DNA of 64,000 nucleotides from Bryobacteraceae bacterium (GTDB lineage Bacteria; Acidobacteriota; Terriglobia; Bryobacterales; Bryobacteraceae), in assembly GCA_041394945.1 (NCBI GenBank), contig JAWKHH010000001.1, positions 124,001-188,000 on the forward strand, given 5' to 3'. The position numbers and the translations under genes were made by a program. Of the stretch, positions 1 through 9,303 are shown piece after piece; the first letter of the stretch is position 1; the number at the start of each line of letters is the position of its first letter. Below the pieces are notes generated by a model. The model saw only the letters and a program-made list of their open reading frames with translations. It searched no databases and had not been told where the DNA came from.

Positions 1-652
1 TCGAGAGCGCCAGGTTCCCGTCGGCCGTACCCGTGTTGTCGGTGTGTCCCTCCACTCCAACCTTCAGATCGGTTCGCTTCTTCAGCAGCGCGACAATCTC
101 ATCCACGGTAGGCTTGGACTCCGGCAGAATATCGGCTTTCCCGGTGGCGAAATGGATATCCAGCGCCACGAAGCCATCTTTGTCGATGGCCGCGCCCATC
201 GCGTCGGCGGTGATCACCTGCTGCATCGCCTCCACTTCCACGATGTGCACGTAGTAGTAACGCCCGCCGTAGTTGGTGGGCGCCTGCACCTCCGCCCAGA
301 CGTCTTTACCGTCGCGGCGCACCTTCATCACACTCACGGTGTCGTTCGAAAACACCACCTCGCCGCCCACGGCCTTGATCGCGTTTTCGTAGTTCCGCTT
401 GATGGCGAGCCCGCCAGGATGCGCTTTCGGATCGATCAGGTAGTAGTTGGTCCGCGTGTACTTGCCTTCGATCGGCGTCGGGGGCTTGGTGCGGAACTTG
501 TACGCCGCGAACGCCTGGGTCTGCTGGTTGCTGATGAAGTAGCCCGGCATCCGCGTGGGAAACAGGGCCGGATCCTCACTGCCGCGGAAATCCTTGGGGT
601 GCTTTTGGGCGAGCAGAGACACGGCGAACGCAATGAAAACAATTACCCTCAT
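1..652 (-). CDS. OmpA-family outer membrane/peptidoglycan-associated protein (3' end outside window)
   Basis: The reading frame starts at ATG 652 on the minus strand and runs off the left edge, so about 217 residues are visible and the C-terminus is missing. The first 15 residues form a short signal peptide ending near LLAQ. From about residue 160 there is an OmpA C-terminal (peptidoglycan-binding) domain: a VALDIHFATGKAD segment, the DEIVALLKKR helix, and VEGHTDNTGTADGNLALS, the classic GHTDxxG motif, just before the window ends. The middle part is not recognised. A GAGG lies about 10 bases before the ATG. It follows the TolC gene by 57 bases on the same strand and may be co-transcribed with it. 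The OmpA domain is clear; the overall role (anchoring the envelope to peptidoglycan) is inferred. Confidence 0.85.
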   Translation of the reverse strand, partial: MRVIVFIAFAVSLLAQKHPKDFRGSEDPALFPTRMPGYFISNQQTQAFAAYKFRTKPPTPIEGKYTRTNYYLIDPKAHPGGLAIKRNYENAIKAVGGEVVFSNDTVSVMKVRRDGKDVWAEVQAPTNYGGRYYYVHIVEVEAMQQVITADAMGAAIDKDGFVALDIHFATGKADILPESKPTVDEIVALLKKRTDLKVGVEGHTDNTGTADGNLALS

Positions 653-709
653 GAATTGGAGACCTCATGAAAGAGTCTACACGACTCTCAATTCATGTCG
701 CCAATCTGG

Positions 710-2635
710 CTATGGCTGCGCGGGTATCATCGCCGGCGGACGACTGACCTTGCCGGCCATCGCCTCGACGACATCAATGTCGTATACCTTGAGCGTCTGC
801 CCGGTGACGCGGTCGAGATCCACGCGGGCCTTTTGGAAGGCGCTCATCGCCGACACGAGGTTGGATTCGGCCTGCGCCAGGTCGCGCTGGTACTGAATGA
901 TCAGGTACACGGTGGATGCGCCCAATTCGTACTTCTTCTGCTCGGCCGAGAGAGTCTGCTCCTGCAATTCGCGCTGCTTCAGGGCCGATTGATAACGGGC
1001 GCGTGTCTGCTGCAGAGCCACCACCGAGTTCTGAATGTCCACGCGCAGTTGGTTCAACGCGCGTTGTTCGTTGAGCTCCTGCTGCCGGAGGTTCAGCGTG
1101 TCGATGATCATGTCGGCCTGGGCCGAGCGGTTGCGAAGCGGGATGTTCAACTGGAACCCGATCGAGTAATCCGGAAAGTTGCGCCGGGCCAACTGTCCAA
1201 GGGCGGTCCCGTACCCACCGACGAAATAAGGATCCACGCGGCGCACCACCGGCTGGCCGCGCAGCAGCAGGTCGTTAATCGCGCCGGAAAGCGCGTTGTT
1301 CTGGAGCGAAGCCTGCACGTCGAAAGACGGCAGCAACTGGCTCCGGCTGCCCTTCAATCCGATCTTCGCGTTTTCGATATTGATCTTCGTCTGCTCGAGG
1401 TCCGGCCGGTCCGCCACCGCCATCGAGTAGAGGTCCTGAATCGGCTGGATCGGGTCGACATCCGGCATCGTCATCTTGTCGGTGGGGCGGATCCGGGCAT
1501 CGGCCACCATCTGGCTCGAGACGCCCGTGCGGCTCATCACGTTCTTGATGATCGTTTCCTGCTGCAGGGTCACCGTTTGCGATACCAGCAGATCCTGTTC
1601 GCGGGCGGCCACCTGCGCCTCGGCGTTCACGATCTCGATGGGCGCCAGCGTCCCGATCTCCACCTGCTTCTTGTTATCCTCGTGCAGCTTCTTGGCCAGC
1701 GCCAGCGCCTGCTCCTTCACCTTCAGGTCCTCGTTGAAGCTGACCAGGTCCCAGTAGAGACCCACGACGGCGGCTACTGTCGTCATCAACTGCGTGCGGA
1801 ACTGGAGGTCGCTCACCTTCATGTTGTTGCGCGCGATTCGAATGTTGCGGTCGTTCACCGCGATCCCGAAGCCCTGCAGTAGCCGCTGGCTGACCTGCAA
1901 CTGGATGTTCGCCGAGTTCAGCGGGTTGATGTCGCTCAACGGGTTGTTGCCGCGCGAATACAGGTTGTTCCAACCCGCGCTGACCGTGGTGCCGGTGAGC
2001 CAGCTCTTCTGCACCGCGTAGCTGTGCGAAGTCGAATCGAAAATCGTCGACGTGAGTCCGGTGGTGACCGTGTTCGACTGCGGCCGCGTGGTGTGGCCGA
2101 TGTTGAACGTCGAAACGAACACGGGATCCAGGTTCTGCAGCGCCGTACCGGTGGCTGTGATGACCGTGCCACCCGTTCCGCCGGCAGCCGCGTCCGAGGC
2201 CGACTGGCGCCGCGCTCCGCCCTGCACCGTGGGTGCGCCGCCGGTCTGGGAGCCGACCACCTGCGCCTGGGCGCTCGCCGCGCCCGACTGCACTGTCGGC
2301 GGCACGCCTCGAAGCAGCCCACCGGCCTGGGCGCGCATCAGGCTCGCCTTGGCCTGTTCCGGGCCATACCGCTGCAGCTCGATATCCAGGTTGTTCTCGA
2401 GCGTGAGCGCGATCGCATCCTGGAGCGACAGATACAACACCCCGCCTCGAATCAGCGAATCGAGCCGGCTCGAGTTCTGCAAGTTGATCGGCGCCACCTC
2501 TTTGGCGACATAGTTCCGCGTGATCTTCTCGCGGAACCCCTGGGGCGCTTTGTCAATCACGATCTGGGCCTGCATCTGGGGCCCTGCCGTCAGGAGCACA
2601 CACATCACGGAGACAATCGAACGCATGGTGTTCAT
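710..2635 (-). CDS. TolC-family outer membrane efflux/export protein
   Basis: This is a 641-residue outer membrane factor of the TolC family, the outer-membrane exit duct of tripartite efflux pumps or type I secretion. It has a signal peptide ending near QMQAQ, then the LSLQDAIALTLENNLDIE start typical of TolC proteins, long alternating coiled-coil helices, and a late second OEP repeat (DTLNLRQQELNEQRALNQLR; YELGASTVYLIIQYQRDLAQAES). It is longer than the usual 420-500 residues, partly because of a Gly/Ala/Thr/Ser/Gln-rich low-complexity insert at about residues 105-165. No inner-membrane pump or membrane-fusion gene is next to it, so the partner is encoded elsewhere. It is transcribed away from truA across a 47-base gap. 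Confidence 0.9.
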   Translation of the reverse strand: MNTMRSIVSVMCVLLTAGPQMQAQIVIDKAPQGFREKITRNYVAKEVAPINLQNSSRLDSLIRGGVLYLSLQDAIALTLENNLDIELQRYGPEQAKASLMRAQAGGLLRGVPPTVQSGAASAQAQVVGSQTGGAPTVQGGARRQSASDAAAGGTGGTVITATGTALQNLDPVFVSTFNIGHTTRPQSNTVTTGLTSTIFDSTSHSYAVQKSWLTGTTVSAGWNNLYSRGNNPLSDINPLNSANIQLQVSQRLLQGFGIAVNDRNIRIARNNMKVSDLQFRTQLMTTVAAVVGLYWDLVSFNEDLKVKEQALALAKKLHEDNKKQVEIGTLAPIEIVNAEAQVAAREQDLLVSQTVTLQQETIIKNVMSRTGVSSQMVADARIRPTDKMTMPDVDPIQPIQDLYSMAVADRPDLEQTKINIENAKIGLKGSRSQLLPSFDVQASLQNNALSGAINDLLLRGQPVVRRVDPYFVGGYGTALGQLARRNFPDYSIGFQLNIPLRNRSAQADMIIDTLNLRQQELNEQRALNQLRVDIQNSVVALQQTRARYQSALKQRELQEQTLSAEQKKYELGASTVYLIIQYQRDLAQAESNLVSAMSAFQKARVDLDRVTGQTLKVYDIDVVEAMAGKVSRPPAMIPAQP

Positions 2636-2682
2636 GGATAAAGGACGACCTCGAAGGGACGAAAGTTCAATGGTATCATTGA

Positions 2683-3495
2683 GTGCCAGTCTTGTTCCCG
2701 CGGCGAATCAAAGTCCTCATCGCCTACGACGGCACTGCGTATCACGGCTGGCAGGTCCAGCCCGGCGTTGCGACGGTGCAGAGTGCAATCGAGACGGCGC
2801 TGGCCGGGATTGAGGGCAAAACCATCCACGTAACGGCCTCCGGACGGACCGACGCCGGCGTCCACGCACTCGCGCAGGTTGCCGCCTTCGACCTCTCCAA
2901 TCCGATCCCCGTCTTGAATCTCCGCCGCGCTCTCAACCGGGTGCTGCCCCCCGACATCCGCATCCTGCAAGCGGCCGAGGCGACGCCGGACTTCCACCCG
3001 CGCCACCACGCCCTCGCCAAGACCTACGAATACAGAATCTGGCGGACCGAAGTCCGCCCGCCCTTTGAGCGGATGTACACGCACCACCACCCCTACCCGC
3101 TCGATGTTCCGGCGATGGCCGCCGCGGCGCAGGTTTTGGAGGGAACTCACGACTTTTCCGCCTTCGCCGCCGCCGACCCGGCCGATGCGCTCGGTCGCTC
3201 CAAGGTCCGAACCATCTTCTCCACGATCCTCCACGAACAGGGACCCCGGCTGCTGTTCCGGGTCCGCGGGTCGGGGTTCCTGAAGCACATGGTCCGCAAT
3301 CTGATGGGCACGCTCCTCGAAGTGGGCAAAAAGAACCTGACGATGACGGACATGGAAATGTTTCTCCGGCCCGGATTCCCGCACAAAGCCGGCCCCCGCG
3401 CACCCGCCTCCGGGTTATTCCTCGTTAATGTTGAGTACGAAACCGGCTTCCCGGAAGAAGCAGCAGAACCAGGGCGAACGCCAGGGGGTGCATGA
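2683..3495 (+). CDS. truA: tRNA pseudouridine(38-40) synthase TruA
   Basis: TruA converts uridines 38-40 of the tRNA anticodon arm to pseudouridine. The 270-residue protein shows the family signatures in order: KVLIAYDGTAYHGWQ near the N-terminus, SGRTDAGVHA with the catalytic aspartate at residue 57, the RRALNRVLPPDIRI segment, FHPRHHALAKTYEYRI, and FRVRGSGFLKHMVRNLMGTL. The start is GTG at 2683; there is no strong Shine-Dalgarno, and a TATCAT hexamer sits only three bases upstream of it. The last 17 residues (after VNVEYE) exceed the usual family end and lie in a 71-base convergent overlap with the MFS gene on the other strand. Confidence 0.95.
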   Translation: MPVLFPRRIKVLIAYDGTAYHGWQVQPGVATVQSAIETALAGIEGKTIHVTASGRTDAGVHALAQVAAFDLSNPIPVLNLRRALNRVLPPDIRILQAAEATPDFHPRHHALAKTYEYRIWRTEVRPPFERMYTHHHPYPLDVPAMAAAAQVLEGTHDFSAFAAADPADALGRSKVRTIFSTILHEQGPRLLFRVRGSGFLKHMVRNLMGTLLEVGKKNLTMTDMEMFLRPGFPHKAGPRAPASGLFLVNVEYETGFPEEAAEPGRTPGGA

Positions 3496-4687
3496 GTCCG
3501 GCGATCCAGAACACAGGCGCGTAGGAAAAGTTAGCGACGAGATAGCCGGTGCCCAGGTTTGCCAGCACGCCGCCGACGGCCCCGCCCATCCCGCTGAAGC
3601 CCGACGCCGTGCCCACTTCGTTGGCCCGGAACAGATCCGTCGGCAGCGCCAGCAGGTTCGAAACCCAAAGCGAGTGCCCGGCCATCATGCAGCAGGTGGC
3701 CGCGATCGCCCAGTACCCGGACGGCGCCATGGGAGCGAGAATGCCCACCGGCATGCAGCATGCGCCGAGCAACAGCACCGTCTTGCGCGCCTTGTGCAGT
3801 TCCCAGCCCCGTTCCATGAGCTTGCCGGAGAGCCAGCCGCCGAAGATGTAGGCCGCGTCGCCGAAGACATAGGGGACCCAGGCGTAGGTGGCCACCATGG
3901 CCAGGTCAAACCCGCGTTCCTTGCGCAGGTACTCCGGCAGCCAGAAGATCACGAAGTACATCACCGGATCGGTGAAAAACCGCGCCACGATCAGGCTCCA
4001 ACAGCCGCGTGCTCGCAGCACCCCCCGCCAGTCGACACCTTCTTTGGCAGGCGCCGCTTCCTCCGGCGGACGAACATGGTCGCGCAGTTCCTCGTACTCG
4101 ATCGCGCGCAGCCAGCGGTTCTTGTGCGGCGGATCGTAGAGTAAGTTCCACAACACGAGCCAAATCAGCCCGAGCGCACCGGTAACCAGGAACGCGCCGC
4201 GCCAGCCAAACCAGATGGTGAGACCGCCGACGAGCGGCTGCGCGATCGCTGAGCCCATCGTCGCCCCGGCATTGAAGATCCCAACCCCAAGCGCGCGCCG
4301 GTTGGCCGGGAACCACTCCGCGATGGCCTTGGCCGCGGCCGGCCAGTTGCCAGGCTCACACAATCCCAGCACGAAGCGGCAGCCGGCCAGCGACCACTTG
4401 CCGACCGCGAACCCATGGAGCGTCTGCGCGAGCGACCACGCCAGGATGAACACGCTGTAGCCGCGCTTGGTGCCCAGCCGGTCCACGATCGGCCCCGAGC
4501 CCGCGTACATGATCGCGTAGGCGAACATGAATACCGCCAGGATGTGCGAGTAGTCGCGCTCGTCGAGCCCGAATTCGCCTCGGATCTCCACTGACACCAC
4601 GCCCAGCGCCACGCGGTCGACGTAGTTGATCGTCGTGGCGAGGAAGAGCAGAAACGCGATCACCCACTGCATGCGCGGGATCTTCAT
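3425..4687 (-). CDS. MFS transporter, anion:cation symporter-like (probable sugar-acid uptake)
   Basis: This is a 420-residue inner-membrane carrier with about 12 transmembrane segments. The N-terminal LATTINYVDRVALGVVSVEI and the GLCEPGNWPAAAKAIAEWFP segment resemble the ACS family (hexuronate/galactonate carriers such as ExuT and DgoT). A start further upstream is open, but ATG 4687 is preferred: it overlaps the TGA of the upstream gene as ATGA, which suggests translational coupling, and it places the first membrane helix normally. It is the third gene of a minus-strand set led by an IlvD/Edd dehydratase, so uptake of the dehydratase's sugar-acid substrate is a reasonable inference. The substrate itself cannot be read from the sequence. 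Confidence 0.85.
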   Translation of the reverse strand: MKIPRMQWVIAFLLFLATTINYVDRVALGVVSVEIRGEFGLDERDYSHILAVFMFAYAIMYAGSGPIVDRLGTKRGYSVFILAWSLAQTLHGFAVGKWSLAGCRFVLGLCEPGNWPAAAKAIAEWFPANRRALGVGIFNAGATMGSAIAQPLVGGLTIWFGWRGAFLVTGALGLIWLVLWNLLYDPPHKNRWLRAIEYEELRDHVRPPEEAAPAKEGVDWRGVLRARGCWSLIVARFFTDPVMYFVIFWLPEYLRKERGFDLAMVATYAWVPYVFGDAAYIFGGWLSGKLMERGWELHKARKTVLLLGACCMPVGILAPMAPSGYWAIAATCCMMAGHSLWVSNLLALPTDLFRANEVGTASGFSGMGGAVGGVLANLGTGYLVANFSYAPVFWIAGLMHPLAFALVLLLLPGSRFRTQH

Positions 4688-6402
4688 TTCGCCTCCCCGG
4701 CGACGAACCCGAATCGCTTCACCAGCACTCCCAGCACGCGGGAGTCGTTCTCGTGCGGCGCTAGCGGCGGCGTCACGCGCCACTCCACCGTCACCGCGCC
4801 TTCGGGCGCGCCGGGCGCAAGAGGAATGGCGATCTCATCCCATACCGAGTCCCGCAACGCCGCCCCGCCGATCGGCTTGCCATCGACGGAAACCGCGATC
4901 GACGCCTTTTGCGGCGCCGCGGCCGTCATTTCGAAACGAGCCGCGTTGGCCGGCCGCCACAGCTTCGCCGAAGCCACCGGCTGGGACCATCGCGCGTCGC
5001 CCTCCCGCGGATACCAACCGTCCCGCAACTGGAAGGCGCTGTCGGCTTCCAGAAAACGCACCATCGGCAGCGGCGGCGCCGACGGGTTCCACGCCGTCGC
5101 TTCCAGCATCCGGTATGACTCGTTCCAGGCGAGCAGCACGTATGGCCTTTCGCCCGTCGATTCCTGCACCTGTTTCAACTCGATGTCATCGGTGTCGTAC
5201 GCCAGCCGGAGCGCGCCCTTGACCCCCCACCATTCCATCCCCGGCGGCGCTCCGTCGTATAGAAAGAGCCGCGTATCTGGAAACCGCTTCGGCAGCGTGA
5301 AGACGCGGGAGACGTAGGTGCGGTTGGCCGCCATCTCGGCGAGCGCCGTGTTTCGCTCGATTCGCATCACCTGAAAATTCAGGACCCACCATATCGCCAT
5401 CAGCCCTGCCGCCGCAGCCCAGGGAATCCGCGAGAAGATCACGCCCACTGCGATCGCCACGCCGATCATCGGCGCGTACAGATACGCGGGGTACAGGCGT
5501 CCCGGTAGCAGCAGCAGCGGGGCGATCAGCAGCAAGGCGACCGTGAAGCCCCACGCGGCGCGCCGGTCCCGAAGCCAGACCGCCGCTCCGGCCACGGCCG
5601 CCAGCACCCACGGCCTCAACAACACACGCGACGCGTAGAACTTCACGGTCGTCCATACCGCCGCCGGCGTCGCCTTCAACTCGTAGTCGCTGCCCTGATC
5701 TCCGGCCCGATTCGCGAGCACCGCCTGCCCGGTGAACCACAGCGCCACGGCCACGAACGGCGCCACGCGTCTCCAATCGCGCTTGCCCAGCCAGTATTCG
5801 TATGCCACCAGCCCGAACGCCGCCATCGCTCCGATCTCCTTCGACTTGTACGCCAGCCAGAAGCACAGCAGGCTGAGCACGGTCCGCCCGGAGAGGTATT
5901 GCAGGAACGTGAGCAGCACGAACGTCGCGCACCAGACGTCGAACACATACATTGGCTTCCAAAGAGCGTCGAACACCGCCATGGGAAAAGCAAAGAAAAG
6001 CGCGCCCCAGAGACCCAGATAGAGGCGCCGCAGCACCAGGAACAGCAGCGCGACGTTCAGAATATGAAGCCCATGAACCACCGCGACGTACCAACGGTAG
6101 TCGGTCAATCCAAGCGCGAAGAAAACGAAATGGCCCACCGGGCGGAAGTGCTGCGGGATGTAAAAGGGGTCTGCGATTCCCTCGACGAACGTCCGCACCT
6201 GAGCCCGGCCGGTCCAAGCGATGTTGTCGAGATCGTCGGAGGAAAAGTAGCCCTTGTACGCCGCCCGGTTCGCCACCAGGAACAGCAGGATCAGCGCCGG
6301 AACCGCCAGCCAGGCAACGCGCTCGCGCAAGCTACTTCCGTAGAAAGTCGAAGTCGCAGCCGAGGTTGGCCTGCGTGACATGTTCCAGAAACAGCTTCCC
6401 AT
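4684..6402 (-). CDS. Polytopic membrane protein of unknown function (GT-C-like) with soluble C-terminal domain
   Basis: The 572-residue protein has roughly nine to ten hydrophobic segments between residues 30 and 350, then about 210 soluble residues rich in aromatic and beta-type sequence. The early loop with KGYFSSDDLDNIAWTG and the QHFRPVGHF segment resemble the acidic first loop of GT-C membrane glycosyltransferases, but no diagnostic motif proves this. The start is uncertain: ATG 6402 would overlap the dehydratase gene by 71 bases, ATG 6378 by 47, and a TTG at 6330 lies directly after the dehydratase stop. The 3' end overlaps the MFS start by four bases. It may be a passenger of the sugar-acid operon or a cell-surface glycosylation enzyme. 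Confidence 0.6.
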   Translation of the reverse strand: MGSCFWNMSRRPTSAATSTFYGSSLRERVAWLAVPALILLFLVANRAAYKGYFSSDDLDNIAWTGRAQVRTFVEGIADPFYIPQHFRPVGHFVFFALGLTDYRWYVAVVHGLHILNVALLFLVLRRLYLGLWGALFFAFPMAVFDALWKPMYVFDVWCATFVLLTFLQYLSGRTVLSLLCFWLAYKSKEIGAMAAFGLVAYEYWLGKRDWRRVAPFVAVALWFTGQAVLANRAGDQGSDYELKATPAAVWTTVKFYASRVLLRPWVLAAVAGAAVWLRDRRAAWGFTVALLLIAPLLLLPGRLYPAYLYAPMIGVAIAVGVIFSRIPWAAAAGLMAIWWVLNFQVMRIERNTALAEMAANRTYVSRVFTLPKRFPDTRLFLYDGAPPGMEWWGVKGALRLAYDTDDIELKQVQESTGERPYVLLAWNESYRMLEATAWNPSAPPLPMVRFLEADSAFQLRDGWYPREGDARWSQPVASAKLWRPANAARFEMTAAAPQKASIAVSVDGKPIGGAALRDSVWDEIAIPLAPGAPEGAVTVEWRVTPPLAPHENDSRVLGVLVKRFGFVAGEAK

Positions 6403-8005
6403 ACCCCCGCGTGTAGTGGGGCTTGGGGCGCTCGAACCTCGCCAACCGCCGCTCGAGTTCGCCCGGCGGCAGACTCACCTCGATCTTGCGTCCCGGCGTA
6501 TCGAGCACGATCTCGTCGCCCGTCTGCACGGCGGCGAGCGGCCCGCCGATCGCGGACTCCGGCGCGATGTGCAGCACCACCGTCCCGAAGCTCGTGCCGC
6601 TCATCCGCGAGTCCGAAATCCGCACCATGTCCCTGACGCCTTTCTTGAGCAGCACCTTCGGCATCGGAATGTGGCCCCACTCCGGGAAGCCAGGCCCGCC
6701 GTGGGGACCCGCGTTCTTCAAGACGAGCACCGTGTTTTCATCCACCGGCAGATCGTCGCGGTTCAGCTCTTCGAGCATCTTGTAGTAGTTGTCGAACACG
6801 TAGGCCGGGCCGCGGTGCGAGAGCAGTTCCGGGGTGGCCGCCGTGTGTTTAATTACCGCGCCGTCCGGCGCGAGATTCCCGTAAAGGATCATGGTGCCGC
6901 CTTCGGACGCAAGGGCGCGATCCAACGGGCGGATCACATCCTGATTGAAACATTCCGAGTCGGCTACGTTTTCGGCCATCGTCTTCCCCGTCACCGTGAG
7001 ACAGTCGCCGTTGAGCAGCGGCAGCAGGTTTCGCATCACGGCCGGAAGCCCGCCGGCATAGAAGAAGTCTTCCATCAGGTACGCGCCGGAGGGACGGACG
7101 TTGGCGACATACGGTGTCTTCTTTGATATCTCGTGGAAATCCTCGAGCGTCAGTTCGATTCCCAGACGCCCGGCGATCGCGATCATGTGGACCACTGCAT
7201 TCGTCGAACCGCCGATGGCCATGTCCACAATCAGCGCGTTTTCGAGCGCCTGGCGCGTCAGGATCTTCGAAGGCCGCAGATCCTCGCGCACCATCTCCAC
7301 GATCCGCCGCCCGCTCAGTTCGGCCATCGCCAGCCGCCGCGAGTCGGGGGCCGGCACGTTCGCGCACCCGGTGAGCGTCATCCCCAACGCCTCGGCGATG
7401 GACGTCATCGTCGACGCCGTCCCCATCACCATGCAGTGGCCGTGGCTGCGCGCCGAACAGGCCTCCACTTCGCATAATCCTTCGTCGGTGAGTTCGCCGG
7501 CGCGATACTTGTCGAACAGCTTCCGCATGTCGGTGCCGGAGCCGATCTCGGCGCCGCGATACTGCCCCGAGAGCATCGGCCCGCCGGGCACCACGATGGA
7601 CGGGATGTCGGCGCTCGCCGCGCCCATCAACTGCGCCGGGGTGGTCTTGTCGCAGCCGCACAGCAGCACCACGCCATCGAGCGGGTTGGCCCGGATCGAC
7701 TCTTCCACATCCATCGCCATCAGGTTGCGGAACAGCATCGTCGTGGGCTTCATGAAGACTTCGCCCAGCGAGATCGTGGGAAACTCGAACGGCACGCCGC
7801 CGGCCTGCCACACGCCTCGCTTCACGGCGTCCGCCACCGTCCGCAGATGGATGTTGCAGTGGTTGAGTTCGCTCCACGAATTGCAGATCCCGATGACGGG
7901 CTTGCCCATGAAGCTCTCGCGAGTGAGCCCCTCGGACCGGACATAGGCGCGGCGGGCGAAGCTGTAGTATTCGAGCGAGTCAAACCAAGTCTGGCTGCGA
8001 AGCAT
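6332..8005 (-). CDS. IlvD/Edd-family [2Fe-2S] dehydratase, probably sugar-acid (aldonate) dehydratase
   Basis: This 557-residue cytoplasmic enzyme dehydrates a 2,3-dihydroxy acid to a 2-keto-3-deoxy acid. Candidate [2Fe-2S] ligands are Cys50, Cys118 (in CGCDKT) and Cys191 (in HGHCMVMG). The spacing of 68 and 73 residues equals the one I remember for the structurally known L-arabinonate dehydratase. Lys120 corresponds to its carbamylated metal-site lysine and Ser471 (SDSRMSGTS) to its catalytic serine. The linked ACS-type carrier favours a sugar acid over the valine/isoleucine intermediate of IlvD, but the natural substrate (arabinonate, xylonate, galactonate and others) is not determined. It heads a three-gene minus-strand operon. 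Confidence 0.85.
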   Translation of the reverse strand: MLRSQTWFDSLEYYSFARRAYVRSEGLTRESFMGKPVIGICNSWSELNHCNIHLRTVADAVKRGVWQAGGVPFEFPTISLGEVFMKPTTMLFRNLMAMDVEESIRANPLDGVVLLCGCDKTTPAQLMGAASADIPSIVVPGGPMLSGQYRGAEIGSGTDMRKLFDKYRAGELTDEGLCEVEACSARSHGHCMVMGTASTMTSIAEALGMTLTGCANVPAPDSRRLAMAELSGRRIVEMVREDLRPSKILTRQALENALIVDMAIGGSTNAVVHMIAIAGRLGIELTLEDFHEISKKTPYVANVRPSGAYLMEDFFYAGGLPAVMRNLLPLLNGDCLTVTGKTMAENVADSECFNQDVIRPLDRALASEGGTMILYGNLAPDGAVIKHTAATPELLSHRGPAYVFDNYYKMLEELNRDDLPVDENTVLVLKNAGPHGGPGFPEWGHIPMPKVLLKKGVRDMVRISDSRMSGTSFGTVVLHIAPESAIGGPLAAVQTGDEIVLDTPGRKIEVSLPPGELERRLARFERPKPHYTRGYGKLFLEHVTQANLGCDFDFLRK

Positions 8006-8031
8006 AACTGACCAATGTACCAGGGGCGCAG

Positions 8032-8037
8032 TAGAAT
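8032..8037 (+). promoter_or_regulatory. Candidate -10 element TAGAAT, six bases before ATG 8044
   Basis: TAGAAT ends six bases before the start codon of the nitrilase gene, so a transcript initiated from it would begin at or next to the ATG. A weak CTGACC lies 18 bases upstream. No Shine-Dalgarno sits at the proper distance. This is one of four such arrangements in the window. Confidence 0.4.
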
Positions 8038-8043
8038 GTTCCC

Positions 8044-9303
8044 ATGCGAGTAGTCATCGCCTCTCTTCTCACCGCGTTCCTGCTTCCGGCCGCGCAATTC
8101 GAAGCCGACTCCACCTGGAAAACGTGGGCTCCGCGCGACGAAATCGCACCGCGGGCGTGGAAGGACACCAACACGTTCCGCACAGCGCCGCCCTCGCTCG
8201 CCATCTCCGGCGCCTCGAACCAGGCCGCGGCGGGCGGCTGGCAGCGCGATGTGGCGGGTATCGAAACGGGCAAATGGTACCGGCTGAAGGCCTACTTCCG
8301 GTCCGCGGCCGTGGCCCACGAAAACCTTCAGGTGCTCGCCCGCATCGACTGGCGCCGCGCCGACGGCAAGCGCGCCGGGCAGCCGGAATACGGCTGGCGC
8401 ATCCGCGGCGCCGGCGAGTGGAAAGAGGTGACCATCGAAGCGCCCGCGCCGGAGAAGGTCTCCGCGGCTCGGATTCAACTCCACTTGCAGAACTCGCCGC
8501 AGGGCGCCGTGTGGTTCGACGATCTCTCCTTCGAATCGATTCCCGCGCCGGCCGCGCGCAAGGTCCACGTGGCGTCAGTGAATCTCTGGCCGAAGCAGAC
8601 GGGCGCTCGTGAGGAATCCGTGCGCCAGTTCTATGAATACGTGCGCGCCAATGTGGCCGATGGCGTCGACGTGATTCTCCTGCCGGAAGGGATCACCGTG
8701 GTCGGCACGGGCAAGAGCTACGCTGAGGTGGCCGAAACGATCCCCGGACCCACCACTGAGCAGCTCGCCGAACTGGCCCGGGCAAAGAACGCGTGGGTGG
8801 TGGCCGGAATCTACGAACGCGAAGAGCAGGCCATGTACAACACGGCCGTACTGATTGACCGGAAGGGCAACGTCGCCGGGCGCTACCGGAAGGTCTACCT
8901 GCCGCGCGAGGAAATCGAAGGCGGACTCACGCCCGGTTCCGACTACCCGGTGTTCGCCACCGACTTCGGCAAGGTCGGCGTGATGATCTGCTGGGATCTC
9001 CAGTACGCGGACCCGGCGCGCCATCTCGCGCTTCGTGGCGCCGAACTGCTGCTCGTCCCGATTTGGGGAGGGAACGAAACGCTCGGCAAGGCGCGCGCGA
9101 TCGAGAATCGCGTTTTCATCGCCACCTCCGGGTACGACTACCCGACCTACGTGATGGATCCCGACGGCGAAATCCTCGCCCTCGCGCGCGAGAACGGTTC
9201 CACCGCCACCGCCACCATCGACCTCGCCCGCCGGTACGCCGACCCCTGGCTCGGCGACATGCGCGGGCGTTTTTTCAAGGAACTTCGCACGGACCTGGAG
9301 TAG
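8044..9303 (+). CDS. Secreted nitrilase-superfamily (carbon-nitrogen hydrolase) protein with N-terminal binding-like domain
   Basis: The 419-residue protein has a signal peptide (ending near LLPAAQ), a beta-rich domain at about residues 20-168 resembling CBM/discoidin-type modules (VWFDDLSFES at its end), and a nitrilase domain from about 172 to the end. The catalytic Glu-Lys-Cys triad is visible: Glu215 in ILLPEG, Lys283 in YRKVYLP and Cys316 in VMICWD. Members hydrolyse amides or nitriles; the substrate here is unknown. Export of a nitrilase fused to a carbohydrate-binding-like domain is unusual, since most family members are cytosolic single-domain enzymes. The gene is divergent from the IlvD/Edd operon. 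Confidence 0.85.
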   Translation: MRVVIASLLTAFLLPAAQFEADSTWKTWAPRDEIAPRAWKDTNTFRTAPPSLAISGASNQAAAGGWQRDVAGIETGKWYRLKAYFRSAAVAHENLQVLARIDWRRADGKRAGQPEYGWRIRGAGEWKEVTIEAPAPEKVSAARIQLHLQNSPQGAVWFDDLSFESIPAPAARKVHVASVNLWPKQTGAREESVRQFYEYVRANVADGVDVILLPEGITVVGTGKSYAEVAETIPGPTTEQLAELARAKNAWVVAGIYEREEQAMYNTAVLIDRKGNVAGRYRKVYLPREEIEGGLTPGSDYPVFATDFGKVGVMICWDLQYADPARHLALRGAELLLVPIWGGNETLGKARAIENRVFIATSGYDYPTYVMDPDGEILALARENGSTATATIDLARRYADPWLGDMRGRFFKELRTDLE

